64,000 bases of DNA from Candidatus Sulfotelmatobacter sp. (lineage in GTDB: Bacteria > Acidobacteriota > Terriglobia > Terriglobales > Acidobacteriaceae), in NCBI GenBank assembly GCA_025462865.1, contig JAOAPI010000180.1, positions 1-64,000 on the forward strand. The letters are read 5' to 3'. The position numbers and the translations under genes are program-made. The notes under the pieces were generated by a model. That model made no database searches, was not told the DNA's origin, and was given only the letters and a program-made list of their open reading frames with translations. Shown here one piece after another: positions 46,342 through 55,745 of the stretch (position 1 is its first letter; each line of letters opens with the position of its first letter).

Positions 46342-46375
46342 TCTCAGAAGAATACCCTGACATCCAGTCTTCCGC
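46342..46375. repeat. 34-bp perfect direct repeat, copy 1
   Basis: The 34 bases begin TCTCAGAAGAATACCC and end CAGTCTTCCGC. They recur identically and in the same orientation at 52400-52433, 6,058 bp away, and the sequences diverge at once on both sides. A GAAGA near the start and TCTTC near the end are complementary. The truncated integrase ends immediately left of this copy. Confidence 0.9.
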
Positions 46376-46461
46376 TTGTTTCTCTTCTCGGTTTCCAGCC
46401 ACCCGGCAAAGTCATATCGAAGTTTGCCGGCGCACGTTGACTGTTTGCGCAGCTGGCAAAG

Positions 46462-49400
46462 TCAACGCAGACCGAAATTCGCCAGCGTGACCGCGTTCGC
46501 CGACCAGTTGAAGGTTTGCGAAGTCGGCATGGAACTCTTGTAAGCACTCGGAGGCGTAACTTTGACGGTATAAGTTTTCCCGATGGCCAATCCACCCGTC
46601 GTGGCGAAATAGTAGAAGCCGCTCACATCAGTGATCGCGGTACCCACCACATCTTTCGTCGAGTTCAGCAGACTGACCGTCGCTCCGGAAATGCCAACCA
46701 GTGTCGAGTTGAGAACCGAGCCCACGATGGCATCAGCTTTCACTTGGGGTCCCAAAGTTCCCAGCAAGTATTGGGCGTCGCCGATCAGGGTCTGTACCGG
46801 GTAGTATTGGTGCCCCCCAGACGTGCAGGTCGTGGAGATGTGCTTGCCGGCTTGCACCTGGACCTCTTTGATAAAGGCCGACAGGATGTTGGCGGCGGCT
46901 TGAATCTGTCCATTAGCGATCGCATTTTTCACCGCGGCCATCTTAGAGGCGAGCGAGTTTGCGATTCCCGCATTGTCAATGCAACCCAAGCCGAGAAATT
47001 CGTTCACCTCAGTGATAAGGCTGTCGGCTGTAACGATGATGGTGAAGGTCACCGAATTGGTGCCGGAGTTATTCACGTTGTCGACCGAATCGACCGAGAA
47101 CGTGTGCGAGCCGAGCGACATGATGAGCAGCGGAATCATCTGACCATTTCCCGTAACTGGCGTGTTGTCGGGAAGAGTGGTCGAGCCATCCATTTTAGCG
47201 GTGGAACTTTTCACGCCCGAGCCGGTTCCGTCAGAGACGAGATAGCTCAGCGTCAGAATGTCGGCGTGAGTGTATGGCGTCGCAGTGGGCTGACTGATCG
47301 TCGCCGCCGGGGCGGTGGTATCGAGGATAGTCGTTGCGACGTGCCGAGTCTCCAACAGGTTTGCAAAACTGTTGGCAGAGTATTGCAAATCGTACGGCCC
47401 GTCAGCGAGGCCGGCGCTGGTGAGATATATGTTGACTGAGGTGGAATTGGTCGCGAAATTAGCATTCGTCCAGTGCACCGGGAAGGACGGGAAGGGGGTG
47501 GAACCGTAGGTTGGCAGGATGTCCCCTTGACGGCGGAAGCGATACTGGAACCCCTGAGCGCTGGTATCAGTGCTCGAGAGCGTAAACGGCGTGGCGGACG
47601 AAACGTAGCTATTGTAGTGAGGATCTCCGATTTGCAAGGCGCCACTGACGGGCGCCGGCACCGGTATCACTTCTGCGACACTAAACTCGACTGTGTACTG
47701 CAATTCGTCGCAGGTAAGCGGGAAGCTTAGCTTGCATAGGTCTCCCGTATTTGTGGTGGTGAATCGAGGCGGCGCAATCGAACTCCCGGACGTGAGTGCA
47801 ATCATCCCGCTCCCGGTGTAGTTCGGGGAGGGTATTTTGATGCCCAGAGTACCGATGCGGTCATCATTCGCCCGGAAAAGAGTCGCGTACGATTCGGCAT
47901 CGAAATTACAGCCGTAGTAAGGATCCGGGGAAGAAGGGCAGTAATCGCTGTCGATCTCGTCTGATTCGAAACCGCCCACCCCGACGTTAATGTCGGTTTC
48001 CTGTCGAACGCTCACGATCCAAGGGTGCGAATCGTAGCTGTAACAATCCTCATCCTCGTTTCCGGTAAGAGAATTATCGCTGAAGGTACCGCTGTGATTG
48101 CAATCACCAGTGTTGGCGTCCGAAGCCATACCGCTGATGTAGCGCCACTGCCCTCCAACATTGACGAACACGCGCCAATCTCCGTTGTGCGGGAAAGTCT
48201 CGCCGTTTTTTTCGACGATGACCTTATGCAGGCTTACCTGGAAAGTCCGCACTGGCAGCGTTGTCGGCGGGGCCGGCACGTCATCCCAGCCCACGAGCAC
48301 GCTTTGGGCAAAGTAGTTGGCACTGCTACCGGCGAACTTGAGGATGACTCTAACCCGCGTAGGTTGCGCAGGAATGAGAGTTGGGCAACTCGTTTCTGTC
48401 TGGTCTGGTGGGGGCGTGTTCGCGTCTATCAGGCAAAGCAGAACGTGATCCTGATCCATCGGCAATGCCACGCAACTGCTGAGCTCCGAGCCGCAAGTAT
48501 GCTCGGGAATGTAGCTTGATTTGTCCACGATGCGCCATTGTAGGGATGCGTCAGTCGCTGGTGGTGTGACTCTGAATGTCCTTCCAGTCCCAGTAGGATC
48601 CAGGGTCGCATAGTCGGTTAGCGGTGGGTAGACATCGAAAACGTAATTTCTGTCGTTCACCGGGATCCATGGTCCGGAATGGCCTCCCCAATTATTGCAA
48701 TCGTCTGGCACGAGATTGCAGATATCGTTCGCGCCGCCGCCATTGCCGCTGACGAAGATATCTGCCTCGGTGACTGGGACAGAAGTTGGCCCGTAGGTAA
48801 GCCCGTAGGAGTTGACTGGGCTGCCCGTAACCGGCAGCCAGCTGGCTGGTGCGTTCGACTGGGAATTGGAATCCGTTACCGCGGGGTGGTTCAGGCGAAA
48901 CGTCACTAGTGCCCGCGGAGGATGAATTTCCGTCTCAAATTTAACGTAGTCCGTGAGGTTCGGGATAAGGTCGTTGTTGGCGATGCTTTCGACTCCTGTG
49001 TGGCCACAGTCGAAAATCCATCGCCCCTCGGCCCACACTCGGTCCCCGAAGGCCGGCCACGCGAATTGCGGGAGCGCGCCCCACTTCAAGTCATTGTCGT
49101 CGTTGACATGCATATCACTCGCGTTCTCCCATTCGACTTCCATGTCGGTGTGAACGCAAACGTCGTTGAGGGTGCCGTCGGGACACTTATCTGTATTCGG
49201 CGGGGCTACCTGGCACCGGTTGTTTCCAAAATAGACACCACTGAGGTTTGAACATTCAACCGCAGCTTCGAAATCGGTTCCGCTTAAGGTAGCGGTGTAG
49301 CCCGGGAACCTCTGCCATGACGACAAGAGATTTTTGTATGGATCGTCGGGCACGATCTTTGTTGTGAAATCGTGTGTGAAATGGTTCCAGGGAATTTCCT

Positions 49401-49815
49401 CCTCTGAAACCTCCGCCTTTGCCTGCGAGGCGGAGTCTTCGTCGGAAGGCGGCGGCGCAACGAATCCCTCCAGAATGGTGGGCGGGTTTCTTGGCGGGGG
49501 CGTATCCAGCACAATGGGCTTCCACTCGGGAGTAATGCGAGCGATATCAGGAGGGGACTGCTGCGAAAGGTCAACATCGCTGCAAGCAGGCCTTCCATTG
49601 AACGCTTCTTTTGCAGCGATTTGCGCCATGGTTGGAAACGAAACCAACAGGGTGAGTAAGCCCGGTGCAAACACCAGGAGAGATTTCATCAGAGTGGAGC
49701 GACGGGATAGGAAAGGGCGCCAGTTTCGCTCCGTTGAAGCATGGCGGCCAAGAGTCCTGTAGAAGCCAGTCGATCGGACTCTAAAGAGGCCGGTGAGTAC
49801 GGAAGCAATAGTCAT
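46462..49815 (-). CDS. Large secreted multidomain protein of unknown function
   Basis: The ATG at 49815 is preceded by AGGAGT. A later in-frame ATG at 49689 would give a tidier signal peptide (KSLLVFAPGLLTLLVSFPTM), so the start is uncertain. The 1,118-residue product is extracytoplasmic, Cys-containing and rich in short acidic loops in its first two-thirds. The C-terminal third contains an Ig-like region (DTTAPAATISQPTATPYTHA), a helical segment (FIKEVQVQAGKHISTTCTSG) and a terminal carboxypeptidase-regulatory/SdrD-like fold (GSVLNSTLVGISGATVSLLN). No catalytic motif is recognised. It is divergent from the winged-helix/TPR regulator and lies inside the interval flanked by the 34-bp repeats. 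Confidence 0.8.
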   Translation of the reverse strand: MTIASVLTGLFRVRSTGFYRTLGRHASTERNWRPFLSRRSTLMKSLLVFAPGLLTLLVSFPTMAQIAAKEAFNGRPACSDVDLSQQSPPDIARITPEWKPIVLDTPPPRNPPTILEGFVAPPPSDEDSASQAKAEVSEEEIPWNHFTHDFTTKIVPDDPYKNLLSSWQRFPGYTATLSGTDFEAAVECSNLSGVYFGNNRCQVAPPNTDKCPDGTLNDVCVHTDMEVEWENASDMHVNDDNDLKWGALPQFAWPAFGDRVWAEGRWIFDCGHTGVESIANNDLIPNLTDYVKFETEIHPPRALVTFRLNHPAVTDSNSQSNAPASWLPVTGSPVNSYGLTYGPTSVPVTEADIFVSGNGGGANDICNLVPDDCNNWGGHSGPWIPVNDRNYVFDVYPPLTDYATLDPTGTGRTFRVTPPATDASLQWRIVDKSSYIPEHTCGSELSSCVALPMDQDHVLLCLIDANTPPPDQTETSCPTLIPAQPTRVRVILKFAGSSANYFAQSVLVGWDDVPAPPTTLPVRTFQVSLHKVIVEKNGETFPHNGDWRVFVNVGGQWRYISGMASDANTGDCNHSGTFSDNSLTGNEDEDCYSYDSHPWIVSVRQETDINVGVGGFESDEIDSDYCPSSPDPYYGCNFDAESYATLFRANDDRIGTLGIKIPSPNYTGSGMIALTSGSSIAPPRFTTTNTGDLCKLSFPLTCDELQYTVEFSVAEVIPVPAPVSGALQIGDPHYNSYVSSATPFTLSSTDTSAQGFQYRFRRQGDILPTYGSTPFPSFPVHWTNANFATNSTSVNIYLTSAGLADGPYDLQYSANSFANLLETRHVATTILDTTAPAATISQPTATPYTHADILTLSYLVSDGTGSGVKSSTAKMDGSTTLPDNTPVTGNGQMIPLLIMSLGSHTFSVDSVDNVNNSGTNSVTFTIIVTADSLITEVNEFLGLGCIDNAGIANSLASKMAAVKNAIANGQIQAAANILSAFIKEVQVQAGKHISTTCTSGGHQYYPVQTLIGDAQYLLGTLGPQVKADAIVGSVLNSTLVGISGATVSLLNSTKDVVGTAITDVSGFYYFATTGGLAIGKTYTVKVTPPSAYKSSMPTSQTFNWSANAVTLANFGLR

Positions 49816-50105
49816 GGCAGACTCCTGATGGTATTCGGTTGTTAGGTAGGCATCCTGACAGCAGACGGCAATTCCCCAGCCCCGCGCATAATGGCGGATT
49901 CGGGCTGACTCCTCAATAGCGGGATGCATGTCGCGTTCTTAATTTTCATGTCGCCCCAATCGACTGAATATAGGGAAGATGCTGCAATTCGGGAAAAGTG
50001 AGGTAGAATCCCGAACACGTGCTTGGCGATTCCCCCCCCCACGATTTGATCACTAGGCCGAGCGAAATCGACGCAGTCGTGTCACGGTACGCGACGCGCG
50101 GGAGA

Positions 50106-52031
50106 ATGTCTGTGGCCACGCAGCCCTTTGAAATCCAAAATCCGATCCGGTTTGGGGATGATATCGAACTCGATGCCCAATCCTATAAACTCCGTCGCGG
50201 CGGTCGTGTTCTTAGGCTGGAGCGAATCCCGCTCGAGATTCTGCTCCTGCTCGTCGAGCAAAGGGGACAGATCATTGCGCGGGAGCAGATTGTCGAGCGG
50301 GTCTGGGGCAAAGGCGCCTTTCTCGATACCGACAACAGCATCAATAGCGCCATCCGCAAGATCCGTTACGTGTTGAAGGATGATGCCGAACAACCGCGTT
50401 TCATTCAGACCATCACCGGGAAAGGATATCGTTTTATCGCCCCCGTGCCCGAGTTCGGGGAACGACTGGTGGCGACGGACGTAGACGCCCCTCGAGCGAC
50501 GGCACCCGCCGCTCCGCGGACCAGCCTGCAGCGACCCCGGCGAATCGAGTTGATTTTTGCGGGAGGGCTGCTGATTCTGCTGATCGCTGCAGTCGCCGGG
50601 TGGATGCGGTTTCGATCCCCAAGTCCTCAACCCCCCGTTGGACGATTGATGCTGGCCGTGCTCCCTTTCCAGAATCTCACGGGGGATTCCTCGCAGGACT
50701 ATTTCAGTGACGGCCTTACCGAAGAAATGATCACGCAGTTAGGGAATCTCGATCCCAAGCAACTGGGGGTCATCGCCGGCACGTCGGTAATGCACTATAA
50801 AAATCGCTCGATGCCGCTGGAACAAATTGGCCGAGAACTAGGAGTGCAATACCTGCTGGAGGGTGGAGTGCGTCGCGATTCGGACCATGTGCGCATCACG
50901 GCTCAGTTGATTCAAGTCAAGGATCAAACCCATGTCTGGTCGCGAAAGTATGACCGGGGATTAAGCAGCCTGCTGGTTGTGCAAGCCGAGATTGCACAGG
51001 AAATCGCGGATGAGATTCAGCTCACTCTGGGCGATCACAGACCGCTAACACCGGATGCGACGTCCTCACTGACTCCTGAGGTCTACCAGGCCTATGATCT
51101 TTATCTAAAAGGACAATTTTTTTTAGGTAAGAGAACCGTTCCCGGGTTCCAGCAGGCGATCGAGGATTTCCGGCAAGCTACCACCAAGGATCCCAATTAC
51201 GCGCGGGCGTATGCGGGACTAGCGGATTCCTATGCCCTCCTGACCGGCTACAGCGCAGCGCCCTCCACCAAGTACATGCCGCAGGCCAGGGCGGCGGCAC
51301 TGCGAGCCCTGCAGATTGACGACACGCTGCCGGAGGCGCACACCGCGCTGGCTTTGATCGTCCAAAATTATGATTGGGACTGGCAAACCGCGGAGAAGGA
51401 ATTTCGTCGCGCGATTGAATTGAATCCCAATTATGCCACGGCCCACCACTGGTATGCCGAGCATTTGATGTGGCGGGGGCAATTCGAAGCCGCGCTCCGC
51501 GAGAGCGAGCGAGCCCGGCAGTTGGACCCGCTTTCCTTGATTATCGCCGCAGATAATGGGGTTATTCTATACAACTCGCGACAATACGATCGCGCCATTG
51601 AGAAATGGCGTACCGTCCTGGAAATGGACCCGGATTTCGGGCGTGCACACCTGATCACGTCCGCCTACATAGAAAAGGGAATGTACGCGGAAGCTCTCGC
51701 TGTTATCGAAAGTGAGCGTCATCCCGTCGGTCCACCATTCTACTGGGCACTGCTCGCCTGCGTGAATGGACGATCGCAACGAGAATCGCAATCGCAACAT
51801 GCCTTGCAAGAATTGGAGCGTTTCAGCCGGCAACAGCAGATTGACCCTTACATCCTCGCATGGGCTTATGCAAGCTCTGGGAACAAGCACCAAGCCTTCA
51901 CGTGGTTGGAAAAAGCGTATGTTCAGCATTCCTATTCGCTGACGGCTCTGAAGGTCGATCCGGCCTACGACCCGCTCCGCAACGACCCGCGATTCCAGGA
52001 TCTGCTGCTGCGCGTGGGCTTGGCGCAGTAA
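50106..52031 (+). CDS. CadC-like membrane transcriptional regulator with TolB-like and TPR domains
   Basis: The ATG at 50106 is chosen because the OmpR/PhoB-type winged helix begins soon after it (RLERIPLEILLLLVEQRGQI; SINSAIRKIRYVLKDD; ITGKGYRFIAPV). An upstream GTG at 50019 would include a run of nine C. One membrane segment follows (IELIFAGGLLILLIAAVAGW). A TolB-N-like domain (LAVLPFQNLTGDSSQDYFSD) and about eight TPR repeats lie outside the cytoplasm. Such proteins bind DNA directly from the membrane and sense an external signal. It is divergent from the large secreted protein at 46462, so that gene is a likely target. Inside the repeat-flanked interval. Confidence 0.9.
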   Translation: MSVATQPFEIQNPIRFGDDIELDAQSYKLRRGGRVLRLERIPLEILLLLVEQRGQIIAREQIVERVWGKGAFLDTDNSINSAIRKIRYVLKDDAEQPRFIQTITGKGYRFIAPVPEFGERLVATDVDAPRATAPAAPRTSLQRPRRIELIFAGGLLILLIAAVAGWMRFRSPSPQPPVGRLMLAVLPFQNLTGDSSQDYFSDGLTEEMITQLGNLDPKQLGVIAGTSVMHYKNRSMPLEQIGRELGVQYLLEGGVRRDSDHVRITAQLIQVKDQTHVWSRKYDRGLSSLLVVQAEIAQEIADEIQLTLGDHRPLTPDATSSLTPEVYQAYDLYLKGQFFLGKRTVPGFQQAIEDFRQATTKDPNYARAYAGLADSYALLTGYSAAPSTKYMPQARAAALRALQIDDTLPEAHTALALIVQNYDWDWQTAEKEFRRAIELNPNYATAHHWYAEHLMWRGQFEAALRESERARQLDPLSLIIAADNGVILYNSRQYDRAIEKWRTVLEMDPDFGRAHLITSAYIEKGMYAEALAVIESERHPVGPPFYWALLACVNGRSQRESQSQHALQELERFSRQQQIDPYILAWAYASSGNKHQAFTWLEKAYVQHSYSLTALKVDPAYDPLRNDPRFQDLLLRVGLAQ

Positions 52032-52142
52032 TGCGAAGCCACGTCTTTTCTTTTAAGTTGGGGGTCTAAGTTCGGGCGTCGAGATGCGGAAGCGCGCGCT
52101 CTGCCCGGAACGCTGCACCACCTCGCCAGTTATTCGTGCAGT

Positions 52143-52421
52143 CTAAGGTTTCGGTTTGCGTGTGCCGGGTTCTGTTTTTGAGAGCGGGGGGACGGTCTGG
52201 GCTTTCTTGTCGTTGAGGCTAAGGCCGAACGATGGATGGCCGTAGGTCCCGGAGATCCGCACGGGAACGATTTCTCTTTTCTTCTTTTTCTTGAAAAAGG
52301 GTTCCATAATTTTCAGAAAAAATGATTTGGTTCCGCTGGTGGTGTTCGATATTTTCGAATCCACTTGCAGCTGGCCGGTTGAGCGCTTTCGCATCAACCT
52401 CTCAGAAGAATACCCTGACAT
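52143..52421 (-). pseudogene. AsmA-like protein, truncated C-terminal remnant
   Basis: About 85 codons resemble the C-terminal end of acidobacterial AsmA-family proteins: STGQLQVDSKISNTTSGTKS, then a run of lysines after EPFFKKK, and ISGTYGHPSFGLSL. The rest of the gene, which would lie to the right, is absent. Its family-like sequence stops at the 34-bp repeat (52400-52433), and the frame then continues into unrelated sequence. AsmA proteins help move lipids to the outer membrane; this fragment cannot do so. Family assignment rests on a short sequence and is tentative. Confidence 0.55.
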
Positions 52422-52433
52422 CCAGTCTTCCGC
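52400..52433. repeat. 34-bp perfect direct repeat, copy 2
   Basis: Identical and parallel to 46342-46375. The AsmA-like remnant runs up to this copy from the left. The sequence to its right (52434 on) differs from that right of copy 1. Confidence 0.9.
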
Positions 52434-52679
52434 AAAGATGCCGAGCCGTTGCCACGTACCGGGTACCGCTCAAACAAGCTTGCGTCGGTTCCGGCCAATG
52501 CCACCGAATTCCATGCCCTTTTCGCAGCAGCACCGACGGGGGATACATTGACAAAGCCTATCGCTGCCGCAGGCAGAAGGCACCCAAGTTGGCGCTATAT
52601 TGATGGTCGTAAGATCGAGTATCGGCTTGGCGTGCCGCAAGACTTGCCGGATGCGCACAGTTTCGTAGCACAGATGTCA
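52434..52679 (+). other. Unassigned remnant region with an orphan open frame
   Basis: A plus-strand frame runs from 52449 into the end of the mutarotase-like gene (to 52733). It has an ordered-looking stretch (SWRYIDGRKIEYRLGVPQDL) but no recognised family and no good start site. It overlaps the 3' end of a real gene on the other strand. It may be debris from the element that left the 34-bp repeats. Confidence 0.3.
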
Positions 52680-53741
52680 CTATATCTGAGCGGAGAGCAG
52701 AGTTCGGGCAATCTTCTCAACATCTTCTTTTGACCCGCGAAAGGCCCACAGTTGTGAGCGATCTTCAACGTAGCGCAGTCCTGTATCCCCACCAATCGCT
52801 GGAACGTGATATTCCATTTCACTGAACATTCCCCAGCGGCTATTCACACTGCAAGCCTGTGTGCAGTACCCCCGATCTTCAGGCTCTGTCCAGGGTACAT
52901 CGGCATACTCGCCTGACGGATTGACGAAGAAATTGCGAATGATGAGCGCGCGCTTGTTGCCGGTACCATACATGTAGCCGATACGGCCGGTCGTACCGGC
53001 CGCACGTATTCCGATTTTGTGCTCACCGGCAGCCCGCATCTTGAAGCGCACCAGCCGATCACTTATTGCGAGTTCGTCGCGAAGTTTGTCGACGAGACCA
53101 AAGTAAATCCTAGGCTCGGTTTTGGAATAGGTCGGAACATAAAGCTCCCCCTGATGGGGCATTTGCGTAAGACTCCACAATCCCACCAGTGGAGCACGGT
53201 CAGGATCTGGATCAATAATCTTCAAAGACGTCAGAAGAGTATGTCCGGCATATTCAACGTCAGCGATTTGAATATTGCCGTCATAGCGAAGCGGATTCGG
53301 AGCCGAGGCTACGGACTTCGTGATCTCGAGTTCCACGCGCTTCCGCGATCGAAAAGCGTCGATCTTCAAACGATTGATGAGCTTTACTCCGTGAACGGTC
53401 TTCGTCACTTCGTAATTGCCCGGATCAAGGCTGCGCGGTTGCCAATATCCGGCGATATCGATGTCGGGAAACTTCGGGAAAAAGAAGTCGACTTCTGGAG
53501 CAAGCCAAGTCCGGTCTCCACCGGAATTTTGCCAGTCATCACTCGCATAGTACGCGCGAGCGGACTCTACGCTCTCGAGCGCGGAATTCGTCCAGAGAAA
53601 ATTCTCTTCACTACCCGGCGCGTAGACCCCGAGAATTCTGCCGCCATAGGGCAAAATGAGCAGACGGGTCCCGTCATCGGTTTGATAGAGCTCGGTAGTC
53701 TTGCCAACTGCATTCAGTGTTGCGACAAGATCTTGAAGCAT
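52680..53741 (-). CDS. Galactose-mutarotase-fold protein (DUF6786-like)
   Basis: This 353-residue cytoplasmic protein lacks a signal peptide. The N-terminal pattern (TRLLILPYGGRILGVYAPGS; NFLWTN; GGDRTWLAPEVDFFFP) and its all-beta character match aldose-1-epimerase-like folds, and it resembles the family catalogued as DUF6786. The catalytic His/Glu pair of true mutarotases was not identified, so enzymatic activity is unproven; a sugar-epimerase or sugar-binding role is plausible. It follows the SDR gene by 12 bases and is its operon partner. A palindrome upstream of that SDR gene probably controls both. Confidence 0.65.
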   Translation of the reverse strand: MLQDLVATLNAVGKTTELYQTDDGTRLLILPYGGRILGVYAPGSEENFLWTNSALESVESARAYYASDDWQNSGGDRTWLAPEVDFFFPKFPDIDIAGYWQPRSLDPGNYEVTKTVHGVKLINRLKIDAFRSRKRVELEITKSVASAPNPLRYDGNIQIADVEYAGHTLLTSLKIIDPDPDRAPLVGLWSLTQMPHQGELYVPTYSKTEPRIYFGLVDKLRDELAISDRLVRFKMRAAGEHKIGIRAAGTTGRIGYMYGTGNKRALIIRNFFVNPSGEYADVPWTEPEDRGYCTQACSVNSRWGMFSEMEYHVPAIGGDTGLRYVEDRSQLWAFRGSKEDVEKIARTLLSAQI

Positions 53742-53753
53742 TGTTCAATTCCC

Positions 53754-54596
53754 TTAGACGCCCGGAATATAACCTTTGCCAAAAGTATTGCTGGACTCTT
53801 TTCTGAAGTCCGAGACCAGAGACATGAGTGCCGTCGTCCCTCCATCGGCGACGAGGGTTTGACCGACGATGAACGACGCGTCATCCGAACACAAGAAAGC
53901 AGCCAGTTTGGCAATATCGAGCGGTTCACCGCAGCGGGCAACCGGGATGGCGCGGTACCCTGTTTCCGCGGCGATCTCCTTCGTAAAACCAGGGATGCAC
54001 TTGAAGTAGTTTTCCACCGTGACCCAACCCGGTGCGATCGCGTTTACTCGAATCCCCCGATAGGCCAGTTCCACGGCGAGAGATCGCGTATAAGCAATGA
54101 TCGCTCCCTTGGTTGCCGCATATACGGAATGTTCAGGAACGCCCTGCAACCCATGAACGGAGGACATGTTGCAGATAACGCCGCCGCCACGCTGCAGCAT
54201 GCCCTCAACCACTCTTTGAGTGAGGAAGTACGGGCCGCGGAAATTGATGTGGAACAGTTTGTCGAATTGCTCGGGCGTCACCTTGAGGAATGGCCGGTTC
54301 ATGGTCACCCCCGCATTGTTGACCAAACAGTTCACGCCGTCGAGAAATTCGTTGGCTTGATCGGCAAGCAAAGTCACCTGGTCCAGGACGTCGAAGTCCG
54401 CTTGAAACGCAGTGGACCTGCGGCCCATGGCCTTTACTTCCTCTACCGCGGCCTTTACCCCAGAATCACTTTGGACATAGTGAAATACAACATCGGCGCC
54501 CTGACGGGCAAATTCGAGACCAATTTCATGTCCAATTCCGGTATCAGAGCCCGTGACGAGAGCTTTTTTCCCCTGGAGCCTTAATTCATGCGGCAT
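53754..54596 (-). CDS. SDR-family NAD(P)-dependent dehydrogenase
   Basis: The ATG at 54596 places the Rossmann motif TGSDTGIG near the N-terminus; an in-frame TTG at 54614 is the alternative. The 280-residue length is standard. Further SDR marks are NNAGVTMNRPF, SSVHGLQGVPEHSVYAATKG with the catalytic Ser, Tyr and Lys, and INAIAPGWVTVENYF. It would oxidise or reduce a hydroxyl of a sugar or sugar acid. It leads a two-gene unit with the mutarotase-fold protein and lies near an SMP-30 lactonase and a sugar-acid dehydratase, so a sugar dehydrogenase role fits. Exact substrate unknown. Confidence 0.88.
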   Translation of the reverse strand: MPHELRLQGKKALVTGSDTGIGHEIGLEFARQGADVVFHYVQSDSGVKAAVEEVKAMGRRSTAFQADFDVLDQVTLLADQANEFLDGVNCLVNNAGVTMNRPFLKVTPEQFDKLFHINFRGPYFLTQRVVEGMLQRGGGVICNMSSVHGLQGVPEHSVYAATKGAIIAYTRSLAVELAYRGIRVNAIAPGWVTVENYFKCIPGFTKEIAAETGYRAIPVARCGEPLDIAKLAAFLCSDDASFIVGQTLVADGGTTALMSLVSDFRKESSNTFGKGYIPGV

Positions 54597-54739
54597 AGAT
54601 AACCAATCCGACAAAAACGCGAATTTAGTGGCCGTGTTCGTACACGCGTACTTTTAGCCTGAGGCGGAGGACGTTCGGCTGACTTACGATAACACTCAAC
54701 TGCTTCTTGCAGGCTCGCTCACTCGAAGTGCGGCTCGTG

Positions 54740-54757
54740 AATATTGTCGACAATATT
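54740..54757. promoter_or_regulatory. Perfect 18-bp palindrome, candidate operator
   Basis: AATATTGTCGACAATATT is a perfect palindrome, between the SMP-30 stop and the SDR start. The TTGT/ACAA arms resemble binding sites of GntR-family (FCD-type) sugar-acid regulators. Related sites occur in the divergent promoter at 55746-55790. No such regulator is encoded in the window. Confidence 0.6.
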
Positions 54758-54790
54758 GTTAGCTGTAAGAAGCATCGATGATTGGGTGGT

Positions 54791-55669
54791 TCATCCGGCA
54801 AAACGTGGCTCGTCCATGCCGGTAATGCCTGCCCTCAGGCAAAATAAATCGCCCGACTTCGGGTAGCGGTCCTTTTCCTCCTTCTTCAGTCCGAGAGAAG
54901 CAGAGGTTATGTAGAGTTCATCAAGCTGTTTGCCGCCAAAGGCACAACTGGTCGGGTTAGGGACCGGTAACCGGTATTCACGATCCACTTTGCCTTCCGG
55001 GTTGTACCGCACCACCTTCCAGCCACCCCAGAATGCGCTCCACACGAATCCTTCGCTATCCACCGTAAGGCCGTCCGGTATGCCGGAGTCGGGAGAGGTC
55101 TCAACAAAAGTCCTGCGGTTGGTAATGGTGCCAGTATCCGGCGTGTAATCGTACGCGTAGATGCTATAGCGGAAAGAATCGGTCAAGTACATGATCTTTC
55201 GATTCGGACTCCAGCCAATTCCGTTTGCCACAGTAATATTGTTATCCATCGCTTGCCACGAGCCATCGGCTCGGACGCAAAACAACTCGCCATCCCGCCC
55301 TTTGGGATTGGCATCATTCACGGTGCCCACCCAAAACCGACCGCGACTGTCAGTAGCCGCATCGTTAAAGCGGCAACCGGTTCGGTCGAAAAGTGGATCG
55401 CAGAGAGGCTCAAGAGTCTTGCGCTGGGTGTCCCACGTGGCAATTCCTTTTCCGGTTGCCGCAACAAAACCGCCTGCCTTCCGAATCCCCAGCGCCATTA
55501 TCGGAATGCCCGTTTCGAACACGTTGGTGCCCCTCGTTTGCGGGTAGAACCGAAGAATCTGATATTGTTCAATGAAGTTCACCCAATAGAGGCACTCTTC
55601 CTGCGAGTGCCAGAGCGGGCCCTCTCCAATCACATTGCGTACTTCAAGGACGTGCTCGACTTCGGCCAC
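54791..55669 (-). CDS. SMP-30/gluconolactonase family lactonase
   Basis: This 292-residue six-bladed beta-propeller protein has no signal peptide. Family marks are LEVRNVIGEGPLWHSQEECL (metal-ligand Glu), CRFNDAATDSRGRFWVGTVN (Asn and Asp ligands), ANGIGWSPNRKIMYLTDSFR and SGIPDGLTVDSEGFVWSAFW. Members open sugar lactones such as gluconolactone or galactonolactone with a divalent metal. It is divergent from the sugar-acid dehydratase gene with 150 bases between starts, and the pair would form consecutive steps: lactone to aldonate, then aldonate to 2-keto-3-deoxy acid. The divergent promoters overlap palindromic sites. Confidence 0.92.
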   Translation of the reverse strand: MAEVEHVLEVRNVIGEGPLWHSQEECLYWVNFIEQYQILRFYPQTRGTNVFETGIPIMALGIRKAGGFVAATGKGIATWDTQRKTLEPLCDPLFDRTGCRFNDAATDSRGRFWVGTVNDANPKGRDGELFCVRADGSWQAMDNNITVANGIGWSPNRKIMYLTDSFRYSIYAYDYTPDTGTITNRRTFVETSPDSGIPDGLTVDSEGFVWSAFWGGWKVVRYNPEGKVDREYRLPVPNPTSCAFGGKQLDELYITSASLGLKKEEKDRYPKSGDLFCLRAGITGMDEPRFAG

Positions 55670-55745
55670 AGTGAGACCTCCCTCCGGGAGCGGCTGAAAT
55701 CCGGATCGAACCGCCGCTGGGAATATTTATCAGTCACGCTATCAA

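Noticed and set aside
46342-52433. The 34-bp repeats as terminal inverted repeats of an insertion sequence, or as a CRISPR array
   Set aside because: They are parallel, not inverted; no transposase lies between them; only two copies occur, 6 kb apart.
53019-54584. 521-residue plus-strand open frame
   Set aside because: It is antisense to the mutarotase-fold and SDR genes, both of which show family motifs; the composition is not protein-like.
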